Assembly: GCA_003648455.1 (NCBI GenBank)
Contig: QMPG01000038.1
Location: forward strand, 1-16,221
From: Bacteroidota bacterium
GTDB lineage: Bacteria > Bacteroidota > Bacteroidia > Bacteroidales > B39-G9
Length of the DNA: 16,221 bases
Reading direction: 5' to 3'
Position numbers and translations under genes: made by a program. Below the pieces are notes generated by a model that saw only the letters and a list, made by a program, of their open reading frames with translations, searched no databases and was not told where the DNA came from. Of this stretch, positions 7,931 to 16,160 are shown in pieces (position 1 is the first letter of the stretch; the number at the start of each line of letters is the position of its first letter).

Positions 7931-10033
7931 CTATAATAAGGCTTTTCTTGAAAGTCTTAATTTTCCGTTTTTATCAACCTCAAGTAATTTAACTTTTACA
8001 ACATCGCCTACTTTTAATACTTCTTCTACTGACTTAATTCGATGTTTTTCAATTTCAGAAATATGTAATAATCCTTCTTTGCCGGGTAATATTTCAACAA
8101 AAGCACCAAAATTTGTAATTGTTTTCACCGGGCCTTCATAAACTTTCCCAACTTCTGGAACTGCAGTAATAATGTCAATTCTACTAAGAGCAGCATCAAT
8201 AGACTCTTTATTGCTTGCAGAAACAGATACAATACCTAAATTATCAACTTCTTCTACAGTAATAACAGTATTTGTTGTTGCTTGAATATCTTGAATAATT
8301 TTCCCTCCAGGGCCAATTAAAGCCCCAATAAGTTCTTTAGGAATAATTACTTTCTGAATTCTTGGAACGTGAGGTTTATAATCTTCACGTGGTTCACTAA
8401 TTGTATCAGTTAATATCTTTAATATGTGTAAACGCCCCTCTTTAGCTTGATTTAAAGCTTTTTCTAAAATCTCATAAGGTAAACCATCTACTTTAATATC
8501 CATTTGAGTAGCAGTAATTCCATCTTGTGTTCCTGTTACTTTGAAATCCATATCGCCTAAATGATCTTCATCTCCTAAAATATCTGATAATACAGCAAAT
8601 TTCTTTGATTTCACATCAGTAATTAATCCCATAGCAATACCGGAAACAGGTTTCTTAATCTTAACACCAGCATCCATAAGAGCTAATGTTCCTGCACATA
8701 CAGTTGCCATTGATGAAGAACCGTTTGATTCAAGAATATCAGAAACAACACGAATAGTATAAGGATTTGCTTCAGAATTAGGTATCATTCTTTTTAAAGC
8801 ACGGTGAGCTAAATTACCATGACCAACTTCACGACGACTAATACCTCTTGAAGGTCTAGCATCGCCTGTTGCAAATGGTGGGAAATTATAATGAAGTAAA
8901 AATTTATCTCTTCCTTGAAGCATTACTTCGTCAATAATTTTCTCATCGAGTTTAGTTCCTAAAGTTACTGTTGTTAGTGATTGTGTTTCTCCACGAGTAA
9001 AAATTGCAGATCCATGAGCTATTGGCAAATAATCTATTTCGCACCATATTGGACGAATTTCGTCTGTTTTTCTTCCGTCTAAACGTTGTCCTTCGTTAAG
9101 AACAAGATTACGAACAGCATCCTTTTCAACATCACCATAATATCTATTAATCATAGCCTCGCTAATCTCTGATCCTTCAGGTAAAGAATCAAGAAATTCT
9201 TGTTTTATTGCTTTAAAATCTTCTGACCTTTGATGTTTACTCTCTGCTTTTTTTGCAACTTGATAAATCTTATCGTAGGTCTCTTTATAAATTTTTTCTC
9301 TTAGTTCCTCGTCGTTTGTTTCATGGTTATATTCTCTTTTTTGAGTACTTCCAACCATTTCTGCCAACTCCATTTGAGCTGTACACTGTATTTTAATAGC
9401 TTCGTGAGCAAATTTAATAGTTTCTAGCATCTCTGCTTCCGAAACTTCGTTCATCTCGCCTTCAACCATTAAAATATTATCGAAAGTTGCACCAACCATA
9501 ATGTCAATATCAGCTTCTTTTAACTGCTCTGATGAGGGATTTATAATTAAACCTCCATTAATCCTAGCTACTCTGCATTCTGAAATTGGACCATTAAATG
9601 GAATGTCAGAAACTGCCAATGCTGCTGAAGCAGCTAATCCTGCTAAAGCGTCAGGCATAACTTCCGGATCAGCTGAGATTAAATTTATGGTAACAAATGT
9701 TTCTGCATGGTAATTAGCTGGAAATAATGGGCGTAAAGCTCTATCAACTAAACGAGCAACAAGTATTTCGTTATCTCCGGGTCTACCTTCGCGTTTCAAA
9801 AATCCTCCCGGAAATCGTCCGGCTGCTGAAAATTTTTCTTTATAATCTACTGATAATGGCATAAAATCAACATCTTCTTTAGCTTCAGTAGCTGAAACTA
9901 CTGTAGCCAACAACATTGTACTTCCCATTCTTACAACTACCGAACCATCTGCTTGTTTCGCTAATTTACCGGTTTCTATTGTAATGATTCTTCCATCATC
10001 TAGCTTAATTTCTTTTTTACTTAATTTGTACAT
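7931..10033 (-). CDS. pnp: Polyribonucleotide nucleotidyltransferase (PNPase)
   Basis: PNPase degrades RNA 3'-to-5' by phosphorolysis, releasing nucleoside diphosphates, and takes part in cytoplasmic mRNA turnover. The 700 residues show the full architecture: a first RNase PH domain (about 1-215, with [19 protein letters not shown] at 67-85), a helical linker (about 235-305), a second RNase PH domain (about 310-545), a KH domain (about 555-620, IGPGGK at 573-578) and an S1 domain (about 625-700, [18 protein letters not shown]). Catalytic Asp490, Asp496 and Lys498 sit in [20 protein letters not shown], matching E. coli Asp486/Asp492/Lys494, and FFRR-equivalent loops are in place. rpsO lies directly upstream, the arrangement seen across bacteria. 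The leader from about 10041 to 10110 is strikingly purine-rich on the coding strand and might serve autoregulation or ribosome loading; that is inference. Transcription should end at the terminator at 7673-7702. Confidence 0.97.
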   Translation of the reverse strand: MYKLSKKEIKLDDGRIITIETGKLAKQADGSVVVRMGSTMLLATVVSATEAKEDVDFMPLSVDYKEKFSAAGRFPGGFLKREGRPGDNEILVARLVDRALRPLFPANYHAETFVTINLISADPEVMPDALAGLAASAALAVSDIPFNGPISECRVARINGGLIINPSSEQLKEADIDIMVGATFDNILMVEGEMNEVSEAEMLETIKFAHEAIKIQCTAQMELAEMVGSTQKREYNHETNDEELREKIYKETYDKIYQVAKKAESKHQRSEDFKAIKQEFLDSLPEGSEISEAMINRYYGDVEKDAVRNLVLNEGQRLDGRKTDEIRPIWCEIDYLPIAHGSAIFTRGETQSLTTVTLGTKLDEKIIDEVMLQGRDKFLLHYNFPPFATGDARPSRGISRREVGHGNLAHRALKRMIPNSEANPYTIRVVSDILESNGSSSMATVCAGTLALMDAGVKIKKPVSGIAMGLITDVKSKKFAVLSDILGDEDHLGDMDFKVTGTQDGITATQMDIKVDGLPYEILEKALNQAKEGRLHILKILTDTISEPREDYKPHVPRIQKVIIPKELIGALIGPGGKIIQDIQATTNTVITVEEVDNLGIVSVSASNKESIDAALSRIDIITAVPEVGKVYEGPVKTITNFGAFVEILPGKEGLLHISEIEKHRIKSVEEVLKVGDVVKVKLLEVDKNGKLRLSRKALL

Positions 10034-10128
10034 AATTTAAATTTTTATTTTTTCTTTCTATTTCTTACTTCTTTTACTTCTTATTTTCTTCTTATTTTGT
10101 CTTCTTTTCAACAAACCATCGATTTAAT

Positions 10129-10157
10129 AAAAAAGGCAATTAAAAATTGCCTTTTTT
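10129..10157 (-). terminator. rpsO-pnp intergenic terminator-like hairpin
   Basis: AAAAAAGGCAAT at 10129-10140 and ATTGCCTTTTTT at 10146-10157 form a perfect 12-bp inverted repeat around a 5-nt loop. It starts five bases beyond the rpsO stop codon on the minus strand, and the A/T arms provide a U tract in both directions. It probably terminates part of the rpsO transcription and stabilises the rpsO mRNA end. No strong separate promoter is evident before pnp, so partial readthrough into pnp is likely. Confidence 0.75.
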
Positions 10158-10161
10158 ACTT

Positions 10162-10431
10162 TTATCTTCTTAATTTTAATGATTTTACTATTTCTCTATA
10201 TCGTACAATATCTTTTTCTTTAAGATAATTAAGCAACTTTCTTCGTTTACCAACTAATCCTAACAAAGCTCGTTGTGTACTGTAATCTTTTTTGTTCTTT
10301 TTTAAATGTTCTGTCAAATGACTAATACGGTATGAAAATAAAGCTATTTGTCCTTCAGCAGAACCTGTATCTTTATTAGACTTTCCGTATTTCTCAAAAA
10401 AATCTTTTTTGATTTCTGATGTTAAATACAT
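10162..10431 (-). CDS. rpsO: 30S ribosomal protein S15
   Basis: S15 is a primary 16S rRNA-binding protein of the small-subunit platform that also contributes to the bridge with 23S rRNA. At 89 residues it has the standard family length. Family hallmarks are DTGSAEGQIALFSYRISHL (21-39), HLKKNKKDYSTQRALLGLVGKRRKLLNYLK (42-71) and a basic C-terminus. The ATG at 10431 gives the normal N-terminus. The gene has its own promoter (10468-10499) and is followed by a hairpin terminator and then pnp. In other bacteria S15 represses its own translation through its leader; the leader here is only about 30 nt and I see no convincing pseudoknot. Confidence 0.97.
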   Translation of the reverse strand: MYLTSEIKKDFFEKYGKSNKDTGSAEGQIALFSYRISHLTEHLKKNKKDYSTQRALLGLVGKRRKLLNYLKEKDIVRYREIVKSLKLRR

Positions 10432-10467
10432 ATTTCTATTATTTTTTTATTTATAAATTTTAAAGTG

Positions 10468-10499
10468 CAAAGGTAAACTTTTATTTTAAATTTTTCACA
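10468..10499 (-). promoter_or_regulatory. Bacteroidota-type promoter of rpsO
   Basis: On the minus strand, TACCTTTG (10475 to 10468) matches the -7 box TAnnTTTG exactly. TGTG (10499 to 10496) lies exactly 20 nt upstream and matches the -33 box TTTG with one mismatch. Initiation near 10461 would give a leader of about 30 nt before the rpsO ATG. This is the best-formed promoter in the window and separates rpsO-pnp from the queA operon. Confidence 0.65.
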
Positions 10500-10541
10500 C
10501 TTTAAATATTTTTTTTCTGCATTTACTTATAAATAAAATCT

Positions 10542-11600
10542 TTATGGGACAATTATCATTGCATCTCCATAAGTTCCAAACTTATATTTTTCTTTAATTG
10601 CTGTTTTGTAAGCAGAATTAAGTAAATCGTAACCTGCAAAAGCCGATACCATCATATATAATGTTGAGTATGGTAACTGGAAGTTGGTAATCATATAATT
10701 AGCAACACTAAAATCGTAAGGAGGGAAAATAAATTTATTTGTCCATCCTTCAAAAGGTTTTAAGAATCCTGTTGTTGAAACAGAACTTTCTATTGTACGC
10801 ATCACAGTTGTGCCTACGGCACAAATATTGCTTTTTCTTTTCTTTGCATTATTAATAATATCAACAGCTTCATCTGGAATAATTATTTGTTCGGAATTCA
10901 TTTTGTGTTTTGTGAGATCCTCAACATCTACTTTTCTAAAATTTCCTAATCCTGCATGAAGTGTTATTTCAGCAAATTCAACACCTTTTATTTCAAGACG
11001 CTTTAGTAGTTCGCGACTAAAGTGCATTCCTGCAGTTGGTGCAGCAACAGCACCTTCTTTTTTTGCGTAAATTGTTTGGTATCTTTCACTATCTTCCGGC
11101 TCAACCTCTCTGTTAATAAATTTTGGCAATGGAGTTTCTCCCAATTCATAAATTTTCTTTTTAAACTCTTCGTAAGGACCATCAAATAAAAAGCGCAAAG
11201 TTCTTCCACGAGAGGTTGTGTTATCAATAACTTCAGCAACCAACTCATCTTCAGGACCAAAATACAACTTATTACCAATTCTAATCTTTCTTGCAGGATC
11301 GACTAATACATCCCATAAAAGTTGTTCTTTATTTAATTCTCGTAACAAAAACACTTCAATTTTAGCACCTGTTTTTTCCTTGTTGCCATATAAACGTGCA
11401 GGAAAAACTTTTGTGTTGTTAAATACAAAAACATCTTTATCGTCAAAATAATCAATTACATCTTTAAAAATTTTATGCTCAATCTTACCTGTATTTTTAT
11501 GAAGAACCATTAATCGACATTCATCACGGTTCTTTGAAGGGTGGAGAGCAATCAGCTCTTCAGGAAGTTTAAAATTAAATTGTGATAATTTCATTTTCAT
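10542..11600 (-). CDS. queA: S-adenosylmethionine:tRNA ribosyltransferase-isomerase
   Basis: QueA transfers and isomerises the ribosyl moiety of SAM onto 7-aminomethyl-7-deazaguanine at the tRNA wobble position, making epoxyqueuosine. The 352 residues match the usual family length. Diagnostic segments are [15 protein letters not shown] (58-72), a [11 protein letters not shown] strand at 76-86, [13 protein letters not shown] (187-199), [13 protein letters not shown] (212-224), [11 protein letters not shown] (262-272) and the C-terminal [23 protein letters not shown] (326-348). Two in-frame ATGs (codons 1 and 3) are possible starts. It is the last gene of the ftsX-DUF3098-uppP-truB-queA run, 59 bp after truB, another tRNA-modification gene. 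Other queuosine genes (queC/D/E/F, tgt) are not in the window. Confidence 0.96.
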   Translation of the reverse strand: MKMKLSQFNFKLPEELIALHPSKNRDECRLMVLHKNTGKIEHKIFKDVIDYFDDKDVFVFNNTKVFPARLYGNKEKTGAKIEVFLLRELNKEQLLWDVLVDPARKIRIGNKLYFGPEDELVAEVIDNTTSRGRTLRFLFDGPYEEFKKKIYELGETPLPKFINREVEPEDSERYQTIYAKKEGAVAAPTAGMHFSRELLKRLEIKGVEFAEITLHAGLGNFRKVDVEDLTKHKMNSEQIIIPDEAVDIINNAKKRKSNICAVGTTVMRTIESSVSTTGFLKPFEGWTNKFIFPPYDFSVANYMITNFQLPYSTLYMMVSAFAGYDLLNSAYKTAIKEKYKFGTYGDAMIIVP

Positions 11601-11659
11601 TAAACTTTTTTATAATTAACAATCAATAACTTATAATATACGTAGATTAAATAAAAATG

Positions 11660-12370
11660 TTATGCCTTTTTTATTAAATCTTCAAATTCTACAATACTAA
11701 TAGCATCATCAACATTGAATTCACCAATTTTTGTTCGGCGCAAACCTGTCAGATGTGCCCCACTTTGAAGAGCCTCACCTATATCTCTGGCTAAAGCCCT
11801 AATATATGTACCTTTACTGCAAGAAATTCTGATTTTAACTGTTGGTAAACTAAAATCAGTTATTTCAATTTCTGAAATATTAACATTATTTGGTCTTATC
11901 TCAAAATCTTCACCATTTCTGGCTTTAACATATGCTCTTTTACCATCAACAAATTTGGCTGAAAAATTTGGCGGTATTTGTTTTTGTTCTCCAATAAACT
12001 TTTTTAATGCTTCTTTAAACAAATTCTCGGTAATATGATTAATAGGAAATTCTTTATCTACTTCTGTTTCTAAATCAAAAGAAGGTGTTGTTTGTCCTAA
12101 TCTTAATGTTGCTATATATTCTTTTTCTTGTGCCTGATATTTTTCAATTTGCTTGGTAAATTTACCCGTACACACAATTAGTAAGCCTGTTGCAAGCGGA
12201 TCTAGTGTTCCTGCATGACCTACTTTTATTTTTTTGTAAGAGTATTTTTTGCGAATTAAATTTCTTGTTTTTTTAACTATATTAAACGATGTCCATTCAA
12301 GAGGTTTGTCAAATAAAATTACCTGTCCGGTTTGGAAATCACCTAAATCTGTTAAATGCTTATCTATCAT
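11660..12370 (-). CDS. truB: tRNA pseudouridine(55) synthase
   Basis: TruB isomerises U55 in the T-loop of tRNAs to pseudouridine. The 236-residue chain opens with ILFDKPLEWTSFNIV (18-32) and carries the catalytic-loop signature VGHAGTLDPLATGLL (50-64), in which Asp57 is the catalytic aspartate. Further family blocks are KEYIATLRLG (87-96), QIPPNFSAKFVDGKRAYVKAR (about 136-156), CSKGTYIRALARDIG (189-203) and AHLTGLRRTKIGEF (210-223). It is shorter than E. coli TruB (about 314) because it stops after the core and lacks a C-terminal PUA domain, a form I associate with Bacteroidota. It lies 26 bp after uppP and 59 bp before queA, consistent with co-transcription. Confidence 0.96.
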   Translation of the reverse strand: MIDKHLTDLGDFQTGQVILFDKPLEWTSFNIVKKTRNLIRKKYSYKKIKVGHAGTLDPLATGLLIVCTGKFTKQIEKYQAQEKEYIATLRLGQTTPSFDLETEVDKEFPINHITENLFKEALKKFIGEQKQIPPNFSAKFVDGKRAYVKARNGEDFEIRPNNVNISEIEITDFSLPTVKIRISCSKGTYIRALARDIGEALQSGAHLTGLRRTKIGEFNVDDAISIVEFEDLIKKA

Positions 12371-12396
12371 ATAACAATTTTATGTGTAATAATAAT

Positions 12397-13179
12397 TTAT
12401 GCAAAAAATATTGCTACAAGTCCGATAATTAAACAATAAATTGCGAAGTAAATCAATTTTCCTCTTTTAACTATCTCGACCATCCATTTACACGCAAATA
12501 ATCCGGAAATAAAAGCTGCAATAAATCCAACAACTAAGGGTAAAGTCCCAATAGTAGCGTTAGATACGAAATCGCCCTTAATTAAATCTAAAAAATTCTC
12601 GCCAAGAATTGGGATAATTACCATAAGGAATGAAAACTCTGCAATTTTTTCTTTCTTGTTACCCAGTAATAAACCGGTAGCAATTGTTGAGCCTGAGCGT
12701 GAAATACCCGGTAATACAGCAAATGCTTGTGCTATTCCAATAATAAAGGAATCTAAAAAAGATATTTCTTTATTTTTTGATTTTGCATAAAACGACAATG
12801 TTAAAATTGTTGCAGTTATTACAAGCATAATACCAACAAACGCTACATTGCTTTGAAAAAGACTTTCGACAAAGTCTTTAAAAAAAAGTCCTACTATTGC
12901 TACAGGAACCATCGACACAAGAAGTTTTGTGATAAACTGTGTTTCACTGTTCCACTCAATTTTGAAAAGACCTTCAAAAAGTTTAGCTATTTCTTTGCGA
13001 AAAACTACTATTGTGCTCAAAACTGTTGCTCCATGAACAACTACTGTAAAAATAAGGCTTTGTTCTGAATAAATTCCAAAAAGTGCTTTGCCTATTTCAA
13101 GATGACCGCTACTGCTTACAGGTAAAAATTCAGTCAGTCCTTGTACTAATCCCAAGATTAGTGCTTCAATCCAATTCAT
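12397..13179 (-). CDS. uppP: Undecaprenyl-diphosphatase
   Basis: UppP (BacA) dephosphorylates undecaprenyl diphosphate to the monophosphate, recycling the lipid carrier for peptidoglycan and surface polysaccharides; overproduction gives bacitracin resistance in E. coli. The 260 residues are mostly hydrophobic with about eight membrane segments. The first signature, [18 protein letters not shown] (13-30), has the (E/Q)xxxE motif as Gln13-Glu17 and His26. The second signature, [18 protein letters not shown] (156-173), has Arg161. It sits 21 bp after the DUF3098 gene and 26 bp before truB, within the run that begins with ftsX, which links it to envelope growth and division. Confidence 0.96.
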   Translation of the reverse strand: MNWIEALILGLVQGLTEFLPVSSSGHLEIGKALFGIYSEQSLIFTVVVHGATVLSTIVVFRKEIAKLFEGLFKIEWNSETQFITKLLVSMVPVAIVGLFFKDFVESLFQSNVAFVGIMLVITATILTLSFYAKSKNKEISFLDSFIIGIAQAFAVLPGISRSGSTIATGLLLGNKKEKIAEFSFLMVIIPILGENFLDLIKGDFVSNATIGTLPLVVGFIAAFISGLFACKWMVEIVKRGKLIYFAIYCLIIGLVAIFFA

Positions 13180-13200
13180 ATAAAAAATTATTATTTATTA

Positions 13201-13458
13201 TTAATCGTTATTTTTTGGTTTTTTCATAATTGCCCAAATCTCAAAAACAAATCCGAACAATACCACAATAGGTGCCAGAGTTATTCTTCTGAAACTAAAA
13301 ATCTCAGGGTTAAATTTATTTGGATCGTTTACCGCACCACCTGTCATTAAAATAAAACCAATAATAATTATTATTAATCCAATTACTAATAAACGATAAT
13401 TTTCTTTAGCTAAAGCAAAATCAACTTTATGAGCTTCTTCTTTATTTTCTTTTTTCAT
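13201..13458 (-). CDS. DUF3098 family small membrane protein
   Basis: The 85-residue protein has a charged N-terminus (1-21), a first membrane segment (about 22-40, rich in Ile/Leu), a loop containing GGAVNDPNKFNPEIFSFRR (40-58), a second membrane segment (about 60-78) and a basic tail. Two short helices joined by a GG..NDP.....I.SFRR.TLAP loop fit the DUF3098 family, which I know from Bacteroidota next to ftsX and uppP. Function is unknown. Its place 70 bp after ftsX and 21 bp before uppP suggests an accessory role in division or envelope assembly; this is inference from context only. Confidence 0.85.
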   Translation of the reverse strand: MKKENKEEAHKVDFALAKENYRLLVIGLIIIIIGFILMTGGAVNDPNKFNPEIFSFRRITLAPIVVLFGFVFEIWAIMKKPKNND

Positions 13459-13528
13459 CTATCTTTAATTTTATATTAAATTCATTATTAAATTATTATC
13501 AATACTATTTCAAAAAATAAGAACCAGA

Positions 13529-14407
13529 CTAATAATACAAGTCGTCTGTTTTTATTCTTAAATATTTATTTACTGCTATATAGGTCGAAACCATAGCAAT
13601 AAGAATGCCCAAAACCATTACTGAAAGGAATAATATTGCAATAATATCAACTTCCTGAAACATCATTAATCCAGATAATTCTTTTTGAACAAAATAGATT
13701 ATTGCTGATAAAATGCTTACTGCAATAATTGCACTAACAATGCCATGAATAATGCTTCTTCCCAAAAAAGGACCACGAATAAAACGTCGAGTTGCTCCAA
13801 CTAATTGCATTGTGTTTATTAAAAATCTTTTTGAATATATTGTTAAACGAATAGTGTTGTTTATTAATGCTATTGAAATAAATAATAATAATATGCTGAA
13901 AAGCAAAATTATTAAACCTATTCGATTGATGTTCTCATTAATCAAATTAATTAAATTTTTCTGATAAAAAACTTCTTTAACTTGAGGATATGTTCTTAAA
14001 CGTTTTTCAATAACCGACAAACTGTCGTTATTGGCATAATTTGCATTTAGCTTTATATCTATTGATGATAATAATGGATTGTAACCCAAAAAATTAATAA
14101 AATCTTCACCTAAATCTTTTTGCAAATCCTGAGCTGCTTTTTCTTTAGTGATAAATTCGGTAGATTTTACAAAATCAGAAGCATCTAAATTTTTTTGTAA
14201 ACGAATCATGTCAACTTCTTTAATATCATTTTTTAATATTACTGAAAAACCGACATTTTCTTTTACATGATTAGATAATTTTTTTGCATTTAAAATTAAT
14301 AAGCCCATCAAACCCAACATAAACAAAACTAACGATATGCTTACTATAGATGTAATGTATGAGCTTCTTAAGCGTCGTTTTGATAATTTTGTTTCTGTTT
14401 TTGACAT
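13529..14407 (-). CDS. ftsX: Cell division protein FtsX (permease-like)
   Basis: FtsX is the integral-membrane partner of the ATPase FtsE and couples divisome activity to periplasmic peptidoglycan hydrolases. With the start at 14407 it has 292 residues: a basic cytoplasmic N-terminus (1-16), TM1 (about 17-40), a periplasmic domain (about 41-160), then TM2-TM4 (about 163-183, 218-240, 254-277). INNTIRLTIYSKRFLINTM (182-200) and QLVGATRRFIRGPFLGRSIIHG (201-222) are the family's conserved cytoplasmic loop. The reading frame extends to an upstream ATG at 14449, but that would add 14 poorly conserved residues and overlap the TATATTTG promoter box, so the downstream ATG is preferred. ftsE is not in the window, as is usual for Bacteroidota. 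It appears to be the first gene of the ftsX-to-queA operon. Confidence 0.93.
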   Translation of the reverse strand: MSKTETKLSKRRLRSSYITSIVSISLVLFMLGLMGLLILNAKKLSNHVKENVGFSVILKNDIKEVDMIRLQKNLDASDFVKSTEFITKEKAAQDLQKDLGEDFINFLGYNPLLSSIDIKLNANYANNDSLSVIEKRLRTYPQVKEVFYQKNLINLINENINRIGLIILLFSILLLFISIALINNTIRLTIYSKRFLINTMQLVGATRRFIRGPFLGRSIIHGIVSAIIAVSILSAIIYFVQKELSGLMMFQEVDIIAILFLSVMVLGILIAMVSTYIAVNKYLRIKTDDLYY

Positions 14408-14438
14408 ATATACCTGTTTAATTTTGTACAGAAAAATG

Positions 14439-14446
14439 CAAATATA
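14439..14446 (-). promoter_or_regulatory. Putative -7 promoter box of the ftsX operon
   Basis: On the minus strand, TATATTTG (14446 to 14439) matches the Bacteroidota -7 consensus TAnnTTTG exactly, and the next base continues to TATATTTGC. No good TTTG lies at the expected -33 distance. Transcription would begin around 14432, about 25 nt before the ATG at 14407. The box lies in the roughly 195-bp divergent region shared with the HD-domain gene. Confidence 0.5.
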
Positions 14447-14559
14447 CAAATATTCAATATTTTTTACTATTATTTTTTTTATGTAGCGCTTGAAATATGA
14501 AAAATATTATCTTGAAAATTTTTCAGACTGAAACTCTAAAATAACTTTTTTATAATAAC

Positions 14560-14588
14560 TTGAATTCGATTTATTTTTAATAATTTTA
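14560..14588 (+). promoter_or_regulatory. Putative promoter of the HD-domain gene
   Basis: TAATTTTA at 14581-14588 matches TAnnTTTG at all but the last base, and TTG at 14560-14562 lies 18 nt upstream, near the expected -33 position. The mRNA would have a very short leader, since the TTG start is at 14603. The rest of the divergent region is plain AT-rich sequence. Confidence 0.4.
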
Positions 14589-14602
14589 CAAAAAATACTG
14601 AC

Positions 14603-15841
14603 TTGAGCATTCACGACTTAAATAAGAAAAAAATTATTAATGACCCTGTTTACGGTTTCATTAACATCCCAAACGAAATAATTTTCGATATTATTGAACA
14701 CCCTTATTTTCAACGCTTGCGCAGAATAAAGCAATTGGGACTGACTTTTTTGGTTTATCCCGGAGCTATACATTCACGATTTCAACATGCACTTGGAACA
14801 ACTCATTTAATGAGTACTGCCATTAATGTTTTACGTTCAAAAAATAAAAATATTACTGATGAAGAAGCAGAAGCTGTTTTAATTGCAATTTTGTTGCACG
14901 ACATAGGTCATGGACCTTTCTCTCATGCTCTGGAAAAGCATATTATTAATGTTGATCATGAACGATTATCATTGCTGTTTATGGAAAATTTAAATTCCAT
15001 TTTTAATGGCAGACTATCATTGGCAATTAAGATTTTCAGTAATAACTATTATAAAAAATTTCTGCACCAACTCGTATCAAGTCAATTAGATATGGACAGA
15101 CTCGATTATTTAAAACGTGACAGTTTTTTTTCCGGTGTTACCGAAGGTGTTATCAGTTATGACAGAATTATTAAAATGCTCGACGTTGTTGACGATAAAT
15201 TAGTTATTGAAGAAAAAGGAATTTACTCAATCGAGAAGTTTTTAATTGCCCGCAGGCTAATGTATTGGCAGGTTTATATGCACAAAACAGTTGTATCTGC
15301 CGAGCTTTTATTATCAAAAATTTTAAAACGAGCTAAAGAATTAGCTGATGATAATGTAGACCTTTTTGCCACTCCTGCACTTAAATTTTTTCTTTATAAT
15401 AAAATAAACACTGATTTATTAAATTCGTATAAAGCTTTTAACTTTTTCTCACAACTTGACGATAATGATGTTATGTCGTCTATAAAAACCTGGACAAATC
15501 ATGAAGATACAACTCTTCGAAAACTGAGTGAAAATTTAATTAACAGACATCTGTACAAAATAATAATTCAAAATAAACCTATCGATCACAACATTATTAA
15601 CAATTTAAAAAATAATGTAAAACAAAATTACAACATTAGTGAAGAAGAACTCAATTATTTTGTTTTTACAGGAGAGCTAACAAATAATGCTTACAGCGCT
15701 GTTGACGACAGAATAAATATATTAAGCAAGACCGGAAAACTAAACGATATTTCAGAAGCATCAGACATGTTAAATCTTTCGGTATTATCAAAAACAGTAA
15801 AAAAACATTATTTATGCTTCCCAAAAGAATTTAAGATTTAA
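14603..15841 (+). CDS. HD-domain phosphohydrolase of the SAMHD1/dGTPase type
   Basis: The 412-residue protein belongs to the HD superfamily branch containing SAMHD1 and bacterial dNTP triphosphohydrolases. Metal ligands can be placed: His62 (SRFQHALGTTHL), His99-Asp100 (LLHDIGHGPFSH) and Asp165 (QLDMDRLDYLKRD), matching SAMHD1 His167, His206/Asp207 and Asp311. Arg166, Tyr169 and Asp173 match the nucleotide-contacting Lys312, Tyr315 and Asp319. The N-terminal INDPVYGFINIP...PYFQRLRRIKQLG block is typical. The reaction is probably hydrolysis of a dNTP or related nucleotide, but the substrate cannot be assigned from sequence. The predicted start is TTG at 14603; no in-frame ATG gives the conserved N-terminus, and the ATG at 14497 reaches a stop after 15 codons. 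lpxD follows after 319 bp, a neighbour relation I know from Bacteroidota. Confidence 0.88.
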   Translation: MSIHDLNKKKIINDPVYGFINIPNEIIFDIIEHPYFQRLRRIKQLGLTFLVYPGAIHSRFQHALGTTHLMSTAINVLRSKNKNITDEEAEAVLIAILLHDIGHGPFSHALEKHIINVDHERLSLLFMENLNSIFNGRLSLAIKIFSNNYYKKFLHQLVSSQLDMDRLDYLKRDSFFSGVTEGVISYDRIIKMLDVVDDKLVIEEKGIYSIEKFLIARRLMYWQVYMHKTVVSAELLLSKILKRAKELADDNVDLFATPALKFFLYNKINTDLLNSYKAFNFFSQLDDNDVMSSIKTWTNHEDTTLRKLSENLINRHLYKIIIQNKPIDHNIINNLKNNVKQNYNISEEELNYFVFTGELTNNAYSAVDDRINILSKTGKLNDISEASDMLNLSVLSKTVKKHYLCFPKEFKI

Positions 15842-15860
15842 GATTTGGAGATAATTCAGA

Positions 15861-16063
15861 TTAACCCGAAAAATTCTTAATTTTTCTACGCTTAAGAATT
15901 ACTAACAAATTTGGGGTTTTAAAAACCCCAAATTTATGTACTTCTAATGCGGGGTTTACTTGCGTGAGTTCACCGCCAGCTGGCGGTTCGGTTCCCGCTT
16001 TACTTCACACTATCCATCGCTAATTCATGCAATTCACTTCGTTTTTGCATGAAAGCGGGTTAA
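15861..16063. repeat. Intergenic palindromic repeat, copy B
   Basis: This 203-bp element is bounded by TTAACCCG and CGGGTTAA and is about 90% identical to copy A. Its internal inverted repeats are more perfect than in copy A: AATTCTTAA/TTAAGAATT (15872-15880 with 15892-15900), a stem with arms AAATTTGGGG and CCCCAAATTT, the palindrome ACCGCCAGCTGGCGGT (15972-15987), CCCGCTTT pairing with AAAGCGGG near the right end, and TTCATGCAA/TTGCATGAA (16024-16032 with 16045-16053). It occupies most of the 319-bp gap between the HD-domain gene and lpxD; the remaining roughly 100 bp are AT-rich and hold the lpxD promoter. There is no coding potential. Confidence 0.85.
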
Positions 16064-16137
16064 ACTCATCTAACAACCAAACTTCTAATTTCAAATTTCA
16101 TTTTTCATAATAAACTTCAATATTTAATAATATTTTT

Positions 16138-16145
16138 TAATTTTG
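16138..16145 (+). promoter_or_regulatory. Putative -7 promoter box of lpxD
   Basis: TAATTTTG matches the Bacteroidota -7 consensus TAnnTTTG exactly and lies 15 bases before the lpxD ATG. No clear TTTG is present about 20 nt upstream. The leader would be very short. This suggests lpxD is transcribed separately from the HD-domain gene, with the repeat between them. Confidence 0.4.
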
Positions 16146-16160
16146 TAAAAAATAATAATT

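Noticed and set aside
11003..11451. Overlapping open frames within queA, and similar ones within metH, pnp and uppP
   Set aside because: They lie in other frames of well-conserved genes, have low-complexity or implausible translations and no family match, so they are shadows.
14497..14544. Small ORF (15 codons) or upstream start for the HD-domain gene
   Set aside because: The ATG reads into a stop before the HD gene, has no recognisable peptide and lies in the divergent promoter region; the TTG at 14603 gives the conserved N-terminus.
7931..15841. The region between the two repeats as a composite transposon or genomic island
   Set aside because: The enclosed genes are conserved core genes in typical Bacteroidota order with base composition like their surroundings, there is no transposase or integrase, and the repeats look like independent intergenic copies.
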